Below are positions 26,552-37,666 of a stretch of 64,000 nucleotides of DNA, piece after piece. This DNA is from Eudorina sp. 2006-703-Eu-15. Taxonomy: Eukaryota; Chlorophyta; Chlorophyceae; Chlamydomonadales; Volvocaceae. A program made the translations under genes and the position numbers. The stretch spans positions 248,001-312,000 of the forward strand of contig BDSI01000076.1 in NCBI GenBank assembly GCA_003117195.1, written 5' to 3'. Positions within the stretch are counted from its first letter, which is position 1. The number at the start of each line of letters is the position of its first letter. A model generated the notes under the pieces. It had not been told where the DNA came from, did no database searches, and saw nothing but the letters and a program-made list of their open reading frames with translations.

Positions 26552-27526
26552 CGGCCGCCGGCCACTCCCGCCGCCGCGACGGCGCTGAGCAGGATCCGTT
26601 CCGCCTCAGGCTGCAGCCGCGGCTGAAGCCTGCCCGCCGCAGAGCCCGGTGGCACTGCCGCACCGATGCTGCCCGGCGCGACACCGGTCGGGCCCCCTTC
26701 CGCGCTTCCCTCTGCCGCCTGGGTGGCGCCCGTGGCTGCCCGGCACACCACCCGGTTCAGGGACTGCAGCTCCTGATCCTGAGGGCAGCGGGGGAGGGGC
26801 CGTGGAAGAAAGCAAATCCCCCACATCTGACCTGACCTGACCCAGATGGGCCATGGGGACGCCGGGTGGGGGCATGCTGGGGATGTCGAAGGACCTGCCC
26901 TTAGGCAGGCCGGTTGGTAGGTAGGTAGGTGGTCATAAGCGTTTGGGAGCGAAGTCCCCACCAAAGACAGAACGGAACGTGCCAGAAGGTGGTACGGCAC
27001 TGTGTGCAATCCGATGTCTGTACGGGTGGCCGCCAGGGCGAAAACACAGAGGCCTAGAGGCCTAGAGGACGGCGACGGCGGTGATGGGGTCCGCAGGCGG
27101 TCCAAGCCGGGGGGCAGGTAGAGAGGGCTCAGAGGTGTGCGGTACGACGCTGCGAGGGGGCCCCCTGCTGCGGCACCCCGTGTCTGGGCTTTCTTCGCTT
27201 TCACGCCGACACCCCATCACCGACAAGCAACTGTTCCCGGCAACCCCCTCCTCCTCACCGGCACGGTCGTTGCGTCCGCGACCAGCTTGCGCCACACACG
27301 GCTGCGCACGTAGTCGGAGGAGCGCTTGGAGGCCCGACCCCCCGGCCGCGGCGTGTTGAGTTTGGAGAAGACAGTGCTGTACCTCCAGCCGTCCTCATCG
27401 GTCCCCAGCGTGCGCACGACGAACCAGCTGCGCTCGCCTTCGCGCTCGGGGGGCCGCGCCAGCTGCACCGCGTTGCCTTGCGAGTCGCTCCAAGCGGGCC
27501 AGTCGAACGGCAGCAGCGGCGCCCCC
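18282..27526 (-). CDS. Large class-3 (diacylglycerol-lipase-like) lipase with DysF-like N-terminal region, 5' end incomplete
   Basis: Exons: 27526-27259, 26778-25764, 25394-25281, 24890-24737, 24258-24113, 23712-23468, 23122-22859 and 22322-18282. All phases agree, giving over 2080 residues. The first exon has a DysF-like pattern (W-S-D near its start, GWRYSTVF, then DYVRSRVWRK), usually a membrane-protein-associated module. The class-3 lipase fold follows: LAIRGSLELADIATDLTA, VHQGL, the nucleophile elbow GHSLGAG, and NQGDFVARLS carrying the likely catalytic Asp. The C-terminus ends with SCVTDHLPDAY, where the expected catalytic His of DAG-lipase relatives lies. The single last exon (4041 nt) is mostly His-, Ala-, Gly- and Pro-rich insertion, with a conserved island at LYPPGRLLWMMVEEL. 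The 5' end is open: the first listed exon needs two upstream bases. An ATG at 27655 with a weak donor at 27611 fits the phase but is unproven. Likely role: hydrolysis of membrane-derived glycerolipids. Confidence 0.8.
22680..22735. repeat. CCCCTCCCCTTCC pyrimidine tract in lipase intron
   Basis: A near-uninterrupted C/T tract on the plus strand in the intron between exons 22859 and 22322. Related C/T-rich tracts occur at 24680-24725 and, as G runs, at 24905-24950, all in introns of the same gene. Confidence 0.7.
24259..24736 (-). other. GC-AG intron in the lipase gene
   Basis: The exon ending in the codons for TDLTA has no GT nearby. A GC donor (AG|GCAGGG, exon end 24737) leaves phase 2, exactly what the next exon start at 24258 (CAG|GCCCGTT) needs to read R-P-V-E-F in the conserved lipase frame. 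No GT-AG alternative keeps the frame. Confidence 0.7.
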
Positions 27527-27659
27527 CTGGGTAGGTTTTGGCGCGATGGCAGCGTGCGGAGGTCGCGTGGCGGTGGGCGGGGGTCAGGGTTAGGGAGGGC
27601 GGGCATTGGACGCGCGGGAAGTGAGGTGCTGCAGCAGCAAATGAGGCGTCGTCATCTAG

Positions 27660-28657
27660 AAAGCGCATACATCCTCGTTTGATTGCCGTTGACGCACACA
27701 ACCCGTTGTGCAATGACTACGGGCAGAGCTGACGAGTGGCAATCTGTGAAGTATGTCCTGTGCAATTCAGCACTTTGTATAGCGACCCAAATTTTCCTGG
27801 AATACACTATGCTGCGGTGCTGCTGTGGTGCACGACCCATTGACCCACCAAGTCAAGCCCCAATAGCGTTGATTCTCCCAGAATTCAACTATTCCGTCAT
27901 CGCCAAAGTACATCATTAATAATCTTGTTCGACTTCTGAGCAATGAGGACCACGTCGTTGAACACTGTTGGCTTGCGGACTCCTATAATTCTCGCCAAGG
28001 TGCGTCCACCAGATCATGCACCATACTGATTGGATAAAATCGATGGCAGCCCGTGACGCTGATCCGTAAACTCTCGGAAAGGACTAGCAAGGTCTGCTAT
28101 GTTCCATTGCCCGCGTCACAATACAACATTAGGCTGGACCTTGAAGATTTACATCGAAAGTATAGCACATTTCGGCAGCAAGTTACATGTAACACCCAAA
28201 TCACCAGTCGGTGCGTTCATTCGCCAATTCTGTGGCCATAGGTCCTAGAACATGATGATAAACGTCGTATACACACTTTGGTCTCCAGCTTTACCATGGA
28301 ATCCAAGGGGACGAAAGTATTCACCAAGCCAATGGGACGTTTTCTTCGTACAGCTTCCGTCGAAACGATGCATGCAGACTTCAGATGCACACAAATAAAA
28401 ACACGACTTTTCAGAATCCCCTCCGTCAACGAGACTGGTCAAGGCAGCCCAACAGTTCACCGTGTCACGCAAAACCATAGCGGGCATTTCAGGTCGAAGC
28501 AGTTCCTCGAGCCCGGGCGCTCATAACATGGGAGCAGCACCCGATAAATAAAGAATATGCTTTTCCCATGCAGTCACTCGGCGAACACCCAAACGGCTCG
28601 TGCAACGACAACGCCTCACACTGCGCGCTGCGCTGCGTCCGAACCCGTCCTAACCGC
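27660..28657. other. Low-GC spacer between lipase and membrane-protein genes
   Basis: No gene supported. The A+T-rich sequence contains a perfect 12-bp palindrome at 28182-28193 that presents TGTAA on both strands and could serve as the 3' end of the minus-strand membrane-protein gene. Another minus-strand TGTAA lies at 28153-28149. The 5' exon(s) of the lipase gene may lie within the first few hundred bases. Confidence 0.5.
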
Positions 28658-29845
28658 CTAAGGGACAGCTTCTAAGGCCCCCGCTCTGGGCCCTGAGACC
28701 TCCAACGCCGTCGTCCGCGCGTCCACCACCTGCAGCGAGCGCCGCCCGCCCCCCGGCGCCGCCAGGGCCCCCGACCTCGATATACCGGGCGTGCCCTCCA
28801 TGTCGATCACCGCAACAATCTCCCCCACACGCGACCTCCCGCCCCGGCCTTCTGTCGTGACAAACCCCGGCAAGCTGCCTGCACCGGGCGCCACCGTCCG
28901 GTGTCGTAGCTCCTCTGACCGGCGCTGGCCCTCCGCCCCCGACCCAGCGCTCAGCTCCACCACCCCATCTGACCCCGGTCCAGCCACCTCTCCCGGTTGC
29001 TGCTGCTGCTGCGGGCGGTCCTGCTGCGGCTCCACCGCCTGCACTGCCCGCGGTGAGTGGTCCTGTTGCTCCTGATCCGCAGCCGCAACGGCCGCTGCCG
29101 CTGCGGTGCCGGCAGAGGCTGGTGTCAACGAGTCTCGTGGTACAACAGGCATCAACCGACGGCGGCCCAGCCATACCATGAAAATGTCCTGTACGGCACC
29201 AGGACGGCGGGGGCGGCATGTGGTAATTGTCAGTCGGGCGACTGGTCGCCAAGGCGCTGACTGGCGCCTGGGGTTATCCGCGTAGGGTAAAAGAAATGGT
29301 GAAAAGACATTTTCAGACTGACACGGGCTTATATAAACCCGAGCTTGGTTAGGGGGGACGTGGAAGGGTCGCCCAGACTAAGCCGTCGTGCCAGCCAGCC
29401 CAGCCTTTGTACGCCTCACTCGGTGGCCACACTTCGAAGCTACGAAGCCGAACCGGTTTCCTAATGGTAAGGACAACGGGGCGGGGCGGGGCGGCCTGAC
29501 CAAAACGCCAGATCCAGCGACCCCGCAGCATGGCGCACCTTGAAGCGGAAGTCCCATGACACGCTGTTCCTGGCCCAGAGGATCACGGCGATGACCAGCA
29601 GTCCGGCAACGAAGCCCGCCACCACCAGTCCCACTGCGGCGGTGACCGGGGTAATGTTGCCGCGTCCGAAGGAGGACGACGGAGGCGGGGGACTGGGCCT
29701 GACGGCGCCGCCGCTTATGATCCAGGCGGCCTTTCCCTTGTCATAGAGCACCGCCTTATTGTCAGCATTCATGTTCGTCCATGTCCGGTCCAACTCGGGG
29801 GTGAGGGACAGCTGCTGCAGGAGGCGACGGCCTCCAGTGGCGCCT
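28658..29845 (-). CDS. Single-pass membrane protein, 5' end missing
   Basis: Two exons join in phase 0: one ending at 29539 (donor AAG|GTGCGC) and one from 29188 to the stop at 28658. The first encodes a polar segment (LTPELDRTW, NMNADNKAVLYDKGKAAW), a short Pro/Ser linker, then a strong transmembrane segment (TAAVGLVVAGFVAGLLVIAV) followed by a basic stretch. The second begins DIFMVWLGRRR and continues as a Gln/Ala/Gly-rich tail ending GALEAVP. By the positive-inside rule the basic-flanked C-terminal tail is probably cytosolic. No ATG fits upstream: the frame meets a TGA near 29868, and a likely acceptor (CGACAG|GCGCC) lies at 29851-29846. So this is the 3' part of a longer gene whose earlier exons I could not find. 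Family unknown. Confidence 0.5.
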
Positions 29846-29869
29846 GTCGTGCGCACACAGGACGTGGAT

Positions 29870-31218
29870 CAAGTTGGTCGGCTGAAGGAATCCCGATTCA
29901 GCGCCTACGTGGCCTTCCAAGGTCGCCCGAGTGAGTCTAGACTAGTTCAGCGTGGCCGATAAGTACAGGTAAGTACGTGAATCTCAGGCGGCGTCTGTAA
30001 GGGTGTCCACGACACTAGTGCAAACCAACCACGGCAATACTACAATCCATTTGCGTCAAAACAGAACAGAATTTCCGTACTTCATTCGGAGGGACACTAG
30101 AATGGAAGACAACAAACCTGGGACTTTAAAGACAAACGTGCAAGCTGCAAGAAAGCTTAGGAGCACGACGACTGCTTTGTCCATGCACCAAATAAAATAT
30201 GGACCAAAATAATAATCAGTAATGCGCTGCCCTTGTTATTTGCCTCTTCGAACAGAAGAGGTATGTGCCATGGAGGTCAGGCTGAGGTTAACGGCCCCAT
30301 ACGGCGTAGAGTGAACAACATATTGTGGCAACAAGTAATACAATATAATCTTAGTTGATCCCACTGCTGAGTTTGCGTTGCACAGTCCATTCTCGCTCGC
30401 CGCGAGCATGTACGGGCAGTATATACGATGGCGCATGATCACTCGCAAGGAGGGACCGGACCGACTATGGTAGCAAGTGTCGTTGTCTTCAGCTTCCCTT
30501 GTTGCCTGTTTGTGCGGGCACCTCAGTTACGCAATTAAGCGCACTCGACTGACTCCGGGATTTTTCTCCATTGGCGGTGGTGATTATCTTGCTATACTAA
30601 ATATTGCGAAAGCTTTGAAGCCTCATTGAATTCACCCTGGCCGGCCAGCGCCGTGTTGTAGATCTTAAATCGCTCCGCAAGGCGGTTCGGGTGCTATGGA
30701 AGGCGCAGGGCGCGTTATCCTAGCATCTAACGACACATTGAGATTAGGCACAAAGGCAAGCTGTCGTGCGACCCCAAACTTCGGAGTGGGAGCTTTCCCT
30801 CTGACGTCATCGTATGAACCTTACCCAACCTGCCATCGACGCAGGTTATACTCGGCACAGTGGACGTCGCTGCCGTTGGGTGCGTATGGCAATGCTGCGG
30901 CATGCGCTGGCGCGGCGATGGCGACCGGTTGCGTGATACCGGAGCGTTTCGGAACGTCGCGTGCAAGATCAGCGAACGCCCTTCCGCGTCTGTCCCCGTA
31001 GCACCTCGGCGCAATCCACCTCCGCATGTGTGCCCAACCCCGAACGTTGACGTTGACCTTGCGCCAAGGTCCAGTATCCAGCCCCTACGCTGCTCAATCA
31101 TGCCCACTTCCAATGCAGCCCCTACGCCGCTCAATCATGCCCGTTTCCAATGCAGCCAACATCACGAGCTGTCTCTTTGGTTCGATTGAGGTCCATCCGC
31201 CATGTCCCACCCTGAGCC
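29870..31218. other. Lower-GC spacer upstream of two divergent genes
   Basis: Separates the minus-strand membrane-protein gene from the plus-strand chaperone-like gene. No exon chain found. It may hide the missing 5' exons of the membrane-protein gene and the promoters of both. It contains a 37-bp tandem repeat at 31081-31154. Confidence 0.5.
31081..31154. repeat. 37-bp direct tandem repeat, two copies
   Basis: Units 31081-31117 and 31118-31154 differ at only a few positions. They lie about 65 bp before the proposed start codon of the plus-strand gene, so they sit in its promoter or 5' UTR. Confidence 0.85.
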
Positions 31219-33426
31219 ATGTCCCACCCCGTCCGTCCCTGCTTCTCGATCGCAAACTCCAGTGCCCGTGTCCTGTTGGCGCTTGAACCACCCTCCGGCT
31301 GGACAGTCCGAGAAGCACCCCTAGACATCCAGGGACTGCAGCCTCCGCAGCCTCCGGCGCCGTCGCAGCAGCGGCAGCAGCCAGCCGGCAGCCCCGACCC
31401 AGATGGGGGGGCAGGTCGTCCTAGGGATGGCGACGAGGGCGACACGCTCCGTCCCGTGCTCGCGGTTCCGGGGGCCGATCCGGCCCGAGACAGCGGCGCC
31501 ATGGACGTCGGCAGCTCGTCATCTGGGTCGGCGGCGCCCGGCTCGGCGGCAGTGGCGCTGCTGCGCAATTTCTACGCGCCCGGCCAGGAAGAGGCCGCAG
31601 ATGCCCCGGAGGTGCGCTTCCGGCGGCTGCGGGGTTAGGAGACAGGGTGCGTGGTCTGCGACGGGCACGGCAGCGCCCAACAGATGCCGGTATGCGATCG
31701 ACGTGTTTGACGGCCCACGGAGCCGCGGAACAGGGAACCGGCGTGTGTCGACGTGACCGGATACAGGGCAGGGCGGGGCAGGGCAGCGCGTTCCCGGTCG
31801 CCCCAGTGAGCCATTGAGCGATCTGAGGGTGGAAGGGGCGATTAAGGAGGACAACCCCAGGCGAACCCATCACGTCTGCGAGGGCACTTGTGCGACGTGT
31901 GGAGGTCGCTGGAAGATGGTTCACACGTTAAGAGAACGGAGCGAACGCTGGACATCGGGTCGTGTCATTTCGGTCGCCTTCCAGTCCGTCCCATTTTTAT
32001 GGAGCGCCACCCCATGGGTCCTTTCCGTTGGACCGTCGACCCGCAGATTTCTCTGCTGGTCCTGAACACGGTGATACCCGAGGGGGCGCAGGCAGAGGTG
32101 GCGGCTGCCCTGCTGGACCTGGTGGAGGGGAGAGGCGCAGCCGCAGCTGCCGCAGGAGGTACCAGCCGCGGGTCGGACGCGGCAGCAGCGTGTGCAGGGC
32201 CAGCAGCAGCAGCGGCGGCGGGGGCGGCGCCGGGGCCTGACGGCCGTGCTCTGCCGGCGGTGGCGGTCGTGGCCGCGCTGCTGCTGCAGCAGATGGCACA
32301 ACCTGCCGGTGAGCGTCGGTGCCATCGGGGATTTCACCCGCCTGCGGGAGGGGGCATGTACGGCGATTCGTACGGAGCGTGTGCGTAGTGTTCATCCAGC
32401 TTTGTGGGTCTCCGCGGTGCAAGAGGCGCGGCGTTTCATGTCGTGACGGCTGCGAGAGCTGGTGCCGTACTACCGTGCTGCTGCTCCCCCCCACTCCCCC
32501 GAACCAAATCGGGGTCCTGCCGACACCAGCGACACCTGCGTGGCTCCGCTCGCGGCGGCCACCGACCTGGTCACTGTAGTTGTACTGCCCGGCCACCGCA
32601 CCGCAGGACTGTACGAGCACGTCCTCAACGGCGCTGCGCCCCTGGACGCGGCCCTGCCGCCGCTGCGGCCACCCGCCGCCGCTGCAGTGACCCACGGGTC
32701 GGCTATCCGTGTGAGGGACGGCCAGCTGGCGGCGCTGTTGCACGTGCTTCAGGTGTCGGGCACGGCCGCGTGCTGTCTGGTCACCCCAGGTGCGGCACGG
32801 AGGAGGAGGAGTAGGACTGGCGGGGGCCTGGCGAGCTGTGGTGGGCCCCCGGTAGCGCAGAAACGTACGGTCCTTGGCAACCAATTTGTATCGGTGCCGC
32901 GTGCACTGATGCCTACCGGTGTTCGCAGACCGGATTGCCCGCTCAGACTCGGCAAGCCGGCGCTTTGAATAGTACCCAGTTTACTTCTCGAGGGTTGGTC
33001 CAATGTATGAGCATGTTGGGCTGTCGGTCCCGTAACGCCCGGGGCGTGACTGGTCTGTCCACAGATGGACGCCGGTCTTGTTTGTTGGGATAGTGGGTTT
33101 CTTCGTTTGAACCTTCCCGTTCGATTATTGGTTCGGACCTTCCCGCCGTTCGAGCCGTTTCCTCGCCTGCACCTCGGGTCAGCAGCGGGCCGGTGTCCTC
33201 CCGTATCCCCGTGTCCGCCACCACCCACCCACACGCAGGCCACAAGCCGCCCGCCTCCACACCGCTGGACTTGCCGGGATCGCTGCCTGCCTGCGACGCG
33301 ATTGGCGCCGCGCTGGCTGCCGCGTACGGGCTGCGGTACGACGCCGAGAAGTGCCGTGCGATCCGGGCGCTGTACAAGTGGTTCGTTCCGGGGAAGACAG
33401 CGGGCTCGGATGTCATGTACCTTTGA
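31219..33426 (+). CDS. Possible proteasome assembly chaperone 1 (PAC1/Pba1-like), four exons
   Basis: Exons 31219-31611, 32047-32308, 32457-32789 and 33239-33426 join in frame to 391 residues from an ATG at 31219. The N-terminal part has ARVLLALEPPSGW, then Gly/Pro/Gln-rich sequence. Exon 2 starts ISLLVLNTVIPEG and holds an Ala-rich insert. Exon 3 has DLVTVVVLPGHRTAGLYEHV and IRVRDGQLAALLHVLQVSG followed by CCLVTPG. Exon 4 ends with ALYKWFVPGKTAGSDVMYL. The order (a beta-strand before a CRH-like turn, a D-x-x-A-A-x-L helix, then a hydrophobic strand) resembles the C-terminal half of PSMG1/PAC1. The last three residues M-Y-L fit the HbYX tail by which Pba1 docks on the proteasome alpha ring. 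The assignment is by eye only; it may be another protein. The acceptor of exon 3 is the least certain junction. TGTAA follows at 33851. Confidence 0.4.
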
Positions 33427-33850
33427 AGGAACACGTCCAAGGACGCCGAAGCGCATGTACGGCACACCCGGCCGACGGGACACCGGTTGAAGCGAGTTTG
33501 TACGAGTCGGGCTGAACGTTGGACCAGGCGGCGTGGACGCGCTTTCGCGCCGTCCGTAGTATGGAGTCCGTCGCCAGCCGGGCACGGGTTTCCTTTGTTG
33601 CCGGGGATGTGCTGCGTTGAGCCTGTCTAGGGTAGCTACCTCCTGGGTTGGTGGAGGTGCGTTGTTGCGCCCACGAGGCTGGCATGCGTCCGTGTGCTGG
33701 TGATGGAGGTGAGAGCTGTTCAGATGTGCGGTGGGTGCCTGCACGGGGGGTACCTATGTGGATGGGGCCCCGCATCGCTCTCAGCAGCAGGCAGCAGGGC
33801 GGTACATGCGCACCTGCACATATGTGCATCCGCCGATAGGCGGCCGGGTG

Positions 33851-33855
33851 TGTAA
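33851..33855 (+). terminator. TGTAA polyadenylation-type signal
   Basis: TGTAA about 425 nt after the stop codon at 33426, a normal distance for a chlamydomonadalean 3' UTR, supporting 33426 as the true end of the plus-strand gene. Confidence 0.5.
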
Positions 33856-33869
33856 AAGAGAACTGCGCC

Positions 33870-36800
33870 GCGGGAAGCGAAGTTCAGCCGGCTGCGTAAG
33901 TGCCATCCACGCATGGACGGCATTGCCTGGATGATGACGCGGGCAAGTCCACCAGCGCAGGCGCTGCACGGCGCTGCCTTCCCTCACTGGGGGCGGCACC
34001 CTTCCCGTAATGCCAGTGCACCCTTGCCGTGGCATCGGTGGCATCGAACAAAATTCCGTTTCAAGAGCTTCAAAGGGAGCTTCTTTTTTGGAACGAAGGT
34101 ATGTTCCAAGAGTTTTAACAGAACAGGCCCGGCTCCCTGCTCCGCCTTTGCGGGGCCCACCGCAACAGGCGCCAGCTCGAGTGCGGTGCGGGGAGGGCTA
34201 TGGTCAGGCTGATCGATCCACGCAGCAATTGTCTGTTTATCGTCTGTCTGTTTATCGCAGCTAGCAACTGTCTGTTTATCGTCGGGCTCTCCGAACCGGG
34301 GTTCAAGTTGGGGACCGGGCCTACCCTCAGATTGGGGTGGAGGCTGGGCTCCCGTTGGCATTTTGGTGTTTTGGCCAAGTTATTTCTTATGATGCGGGTT
34401 ACCCCACTAGCGGTCGCTGGGCAGTGTCACGAGCCAGGCGTGGGCCTTCCAAGACCTCGAGAGGGTGCTGCGTTGGGTGCCTCAGAGGTGGTGGTAGCTG
34501 GGTAATGGGGTGCCTGTGTGGGCGACCTCCCCTGTGCTTGGCTTTATCCACTTCTGGGGATTATGCCCGCTGCTGTGCCTATCCCTTTGGTAGTGTTGCC
34601 TCGCTGCGCGCCTCTGCTTGCTTCGGTGTCTGACTGGTTGGGGTTATGGCCCGGTGTGTTTTCTTTGAGTGCGGCGTTGTGGTGTGGAGGTGACCTGCCG
34701 CCTTGGCGGTGGGGCCTACTGGGGCTTGCTCTGGTATACACCGATGATCCCGTTGGGGTCCGCTGTAACATTCATTCATTCAATTCAATTCAAACAGCAC
34801 CGGTTGTCACCGGTGACCCGCGGGGTCGGACACAGACGGAAGTACACGCCCCGAAACGGGGGAGGGGCTTTCCAGCGGCGCCCGCAATCCCCTAGGAACG
34901 TCGTCGGTTGGTTAAGTGTTCGTTGGTTGCGCCAACGAACACACCGCCCGGCTGAACAAACAAACTGACCGCAGTTGCACCATTACAACCGGTGGTCATG
35001 GATTCCTCCGCTCCCACCGCTCCCCGCCCGGCAACAAAATGACACAACCGGACTCAACCACGCCAAGAGAACTACTGGCCGGACCAGGAGCGTCCAAGAA
35101 CAGCGGGCCTGGCCTCTCACAACCCCGCTGTGTACAGCCCATCGGCGGTCTGCTGCAACCACTAGCAACAGGTCGTGCCGCGCGCTCGTTCGCCGTCGCC
35201 GCGTACCCATCTCATCAGGCGCCGCACTTTCATTTCACGGCGCTCATTGATGGGCCGCGCCTGCTCGCAGATGTCTCTCTGTCGCTTAACACACAAGACG
35301 TGTGTCGGGCGGGCGGGCGGGCGGGCGACTCCGCTGACGTCAGCTGCAGCGGCCGGTGCCCCGACCGCGGGAGCTCCGCGGGAGCCCCCTCACCCCATCA
35401 ACGTGTCCGCTCGGCCGCCCCTCCCACGTTCGTATGTATTCGGTCCTCCACCATCGATCACGTTTCACACACCGGATACCGGCCAACACATCCATCCCCG
35501 CACGGTCCGTTCTGGCTGTCCTTCCCTGATTCAAAATCCATGTGTATGCAGCCGCTAGCTACCTGTTGCAAGCGAAGATGCATGAATTCTGAAAGCCTTA
35601 CTACCGTGTCATGATCACACACAAGGCCGGGTTTCGTCGCTTACCGTAACACGCGCACACGCAGGACCTGGGCCTATCGCGGGCCTACCTGGTTTCATCC
35701 GCGTCGTCGCTTACCGTAACCGTAACATGCACTCACTCACAAGCATGGTGGGTTGGTGGCGTGTGTCTGAGCTGCCAGGGCAGCGGACCCGCACCGGCTG
35801 GCACTCGCAACACATCCCGACCTGACCCCAGCGCGTCCGACAACAACAACGATGACAACGATGAGGACGCCAGCCGGCGCAGCTCTGGTGGCCGACTCCT
35901 CATTCATCCGCAGCCCTCACGGTACTTGTGGCCTGAGCATGGGCAGCTGGGCACACGGGTGGCGCTTCCGCGCGCAACTAACCACGGCCCTGGCATGGCA
36001 TGGCGCTCTGCGTGCCTGCCACCCACGAACACACGCAACCAGCAGCCCGGGATGTGTCCAGTGTGGAGACCAAACAGTCAACCAACCTTCGCTGGACCAG
36101 GCAAACATGGCACTCAAAAGGTCCATGAGGAATCAAACACGCCGTGAACGCATTCATGGAATGGTGTTTTTTGACGCGCCCATGCCCCGGAGTTCAGTAG
36201 GTCATTTTTCGTGTCCTAGACTTCCGTCTCCTAGAATAGATACACATAAATGCAACATGCCCCGGACATCGGTGAATCTAAAGCGCGCGCGTGCGCACAG
36301 GAAAAATGGATAAGAAGGCGGTCGGTCCGGTAACCGAAAACCCCAACACACCTCACAGCAGTGCCGTAACCCTAGACACATCGCCCGTATGAATCTACGA
36401 ATGCATGCTGTCGTCATCCAGCATTATCGCCCAGCCACACACATACGCCCCCCTAACCCTACTCGAGCCTCGCACACCGCTGCAGGTTAGGAAATAGAAA
36501 TGCTTGGGACAGGCTGGGGCGGGCCTATAAAAGCATCCAGCCGCAATGTATTTGCCGCTGGCACGCAAACACACAACTAAGCTCGCCGCAACGCGGCAGG
36601 GGTGCACAGCGCGCAGTGCTGCAGTGCGGGTCCGCCGCGCCGCATGCTCGAAATGCGGACCTGTATGCGGGCCTTTATTTGGGGGCGGCCGCCTGCAGCC
36701 GCCGCACGTGCACGCATGTGGCCTGGCCGTGAGCCGGTCCAGGACCGTCGGTCGGTCGGGGCTCGCAAGGTACGGAGGCCGTGAGAAACCCCATCCCTGA

Positions 36801-37660
36801 TCCAATTCGTGGCTGACCACACGGCCGCACTGAGCACTCGACCACTCGACCGGGGATGATGAGGTACCGGCCGCCCGCGCGCTCCCCCCCGCCAGCTTAT
36901 TGGGCCATGGGCGGGACGGCCCCTCGCCGCGCGTAGGCGGCGCCCAAGGCGTACCTGCAGCCACACGGAGGGGGCACGTGGATGGACGCAGTGGCAGTGG
37001 TACGGTACGGCACGGTGAAGTAACGGCGGTGTCGTTGGTGCGTGCACGAGTACGGTGCATGACCTTGGACGAAGCTAAGGCGTGCGGGCGGACAAGGTTG
37101 GCTGCAACTGTGCCGCGACCTGCACAGCCCCCGCCCTCGGCACCTACCTCAAGGCCTGAATCCCACCTCCAGACGCACAGACCAGCCGCCCACACTGGAA
37201 ACCCACAACTAGCGATCAGGCAGTATGTGCCTTTGTCCTTTGTGGTGCTGCCACGGGCTGGCTGAGGCGCTTTGGCCCATCGGTCTGCCTTCCTATTGCC
37301 CTCACTGCGCTTCCCCGTCGGGCAGGGGGGCCGTTCCGGTGGCGGGTAAAGACCCTCCGATGGCAAACCCGAACACGAGCCGCCCCCGACCGCCCGGCAG
37401 CGCCCGGGACTGCTTGCGGTCCGTTGGTGGGTACGACATCTGGGCCCTGGATGTACGATCCAGTACCGTGCGTGGTGTGCATCGCCGCCCATCACGTGTT
37501 CTTCGCCTGCTGGAGGCGCGGGACCGCCTTGGAGCCTCCCTCAAGAGCCCCCTGCTGTTAATCACAAAACTGATACTATTTACCCGGGCCGGCCCTCCGG
37601 ACCCCCTAAGCGAAGTTGGTGACGGGCCGCACCGCCGCGGTACCTCACTCGGTTTACGGC
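33870..37660. other. Spacer without supported genes
   Basis: Many overlapping short frames but no exon chain or domain I recognise. It holds a GTCTGTTTATCG direct-repeat cluster at 34222-34283, a GGGC tetranucleotide run near 35308-35327 and scattered GTACGG words. The true 3' end of the patatin gene may reach into the last few hundred bases. Confidence 0.5.
34222..34283. repeat. Three copies of a GTCTGTTTATCG word
   Basis: Three direct copies within 62 bp; the outer two share a flanking GCA(A/G)CAA(T/C)T context, suggesting a duplicated unit of about 37 bp. No coding role seen. Confidence 0.7.
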
Positions 37661-37666
37661 CTGCAC

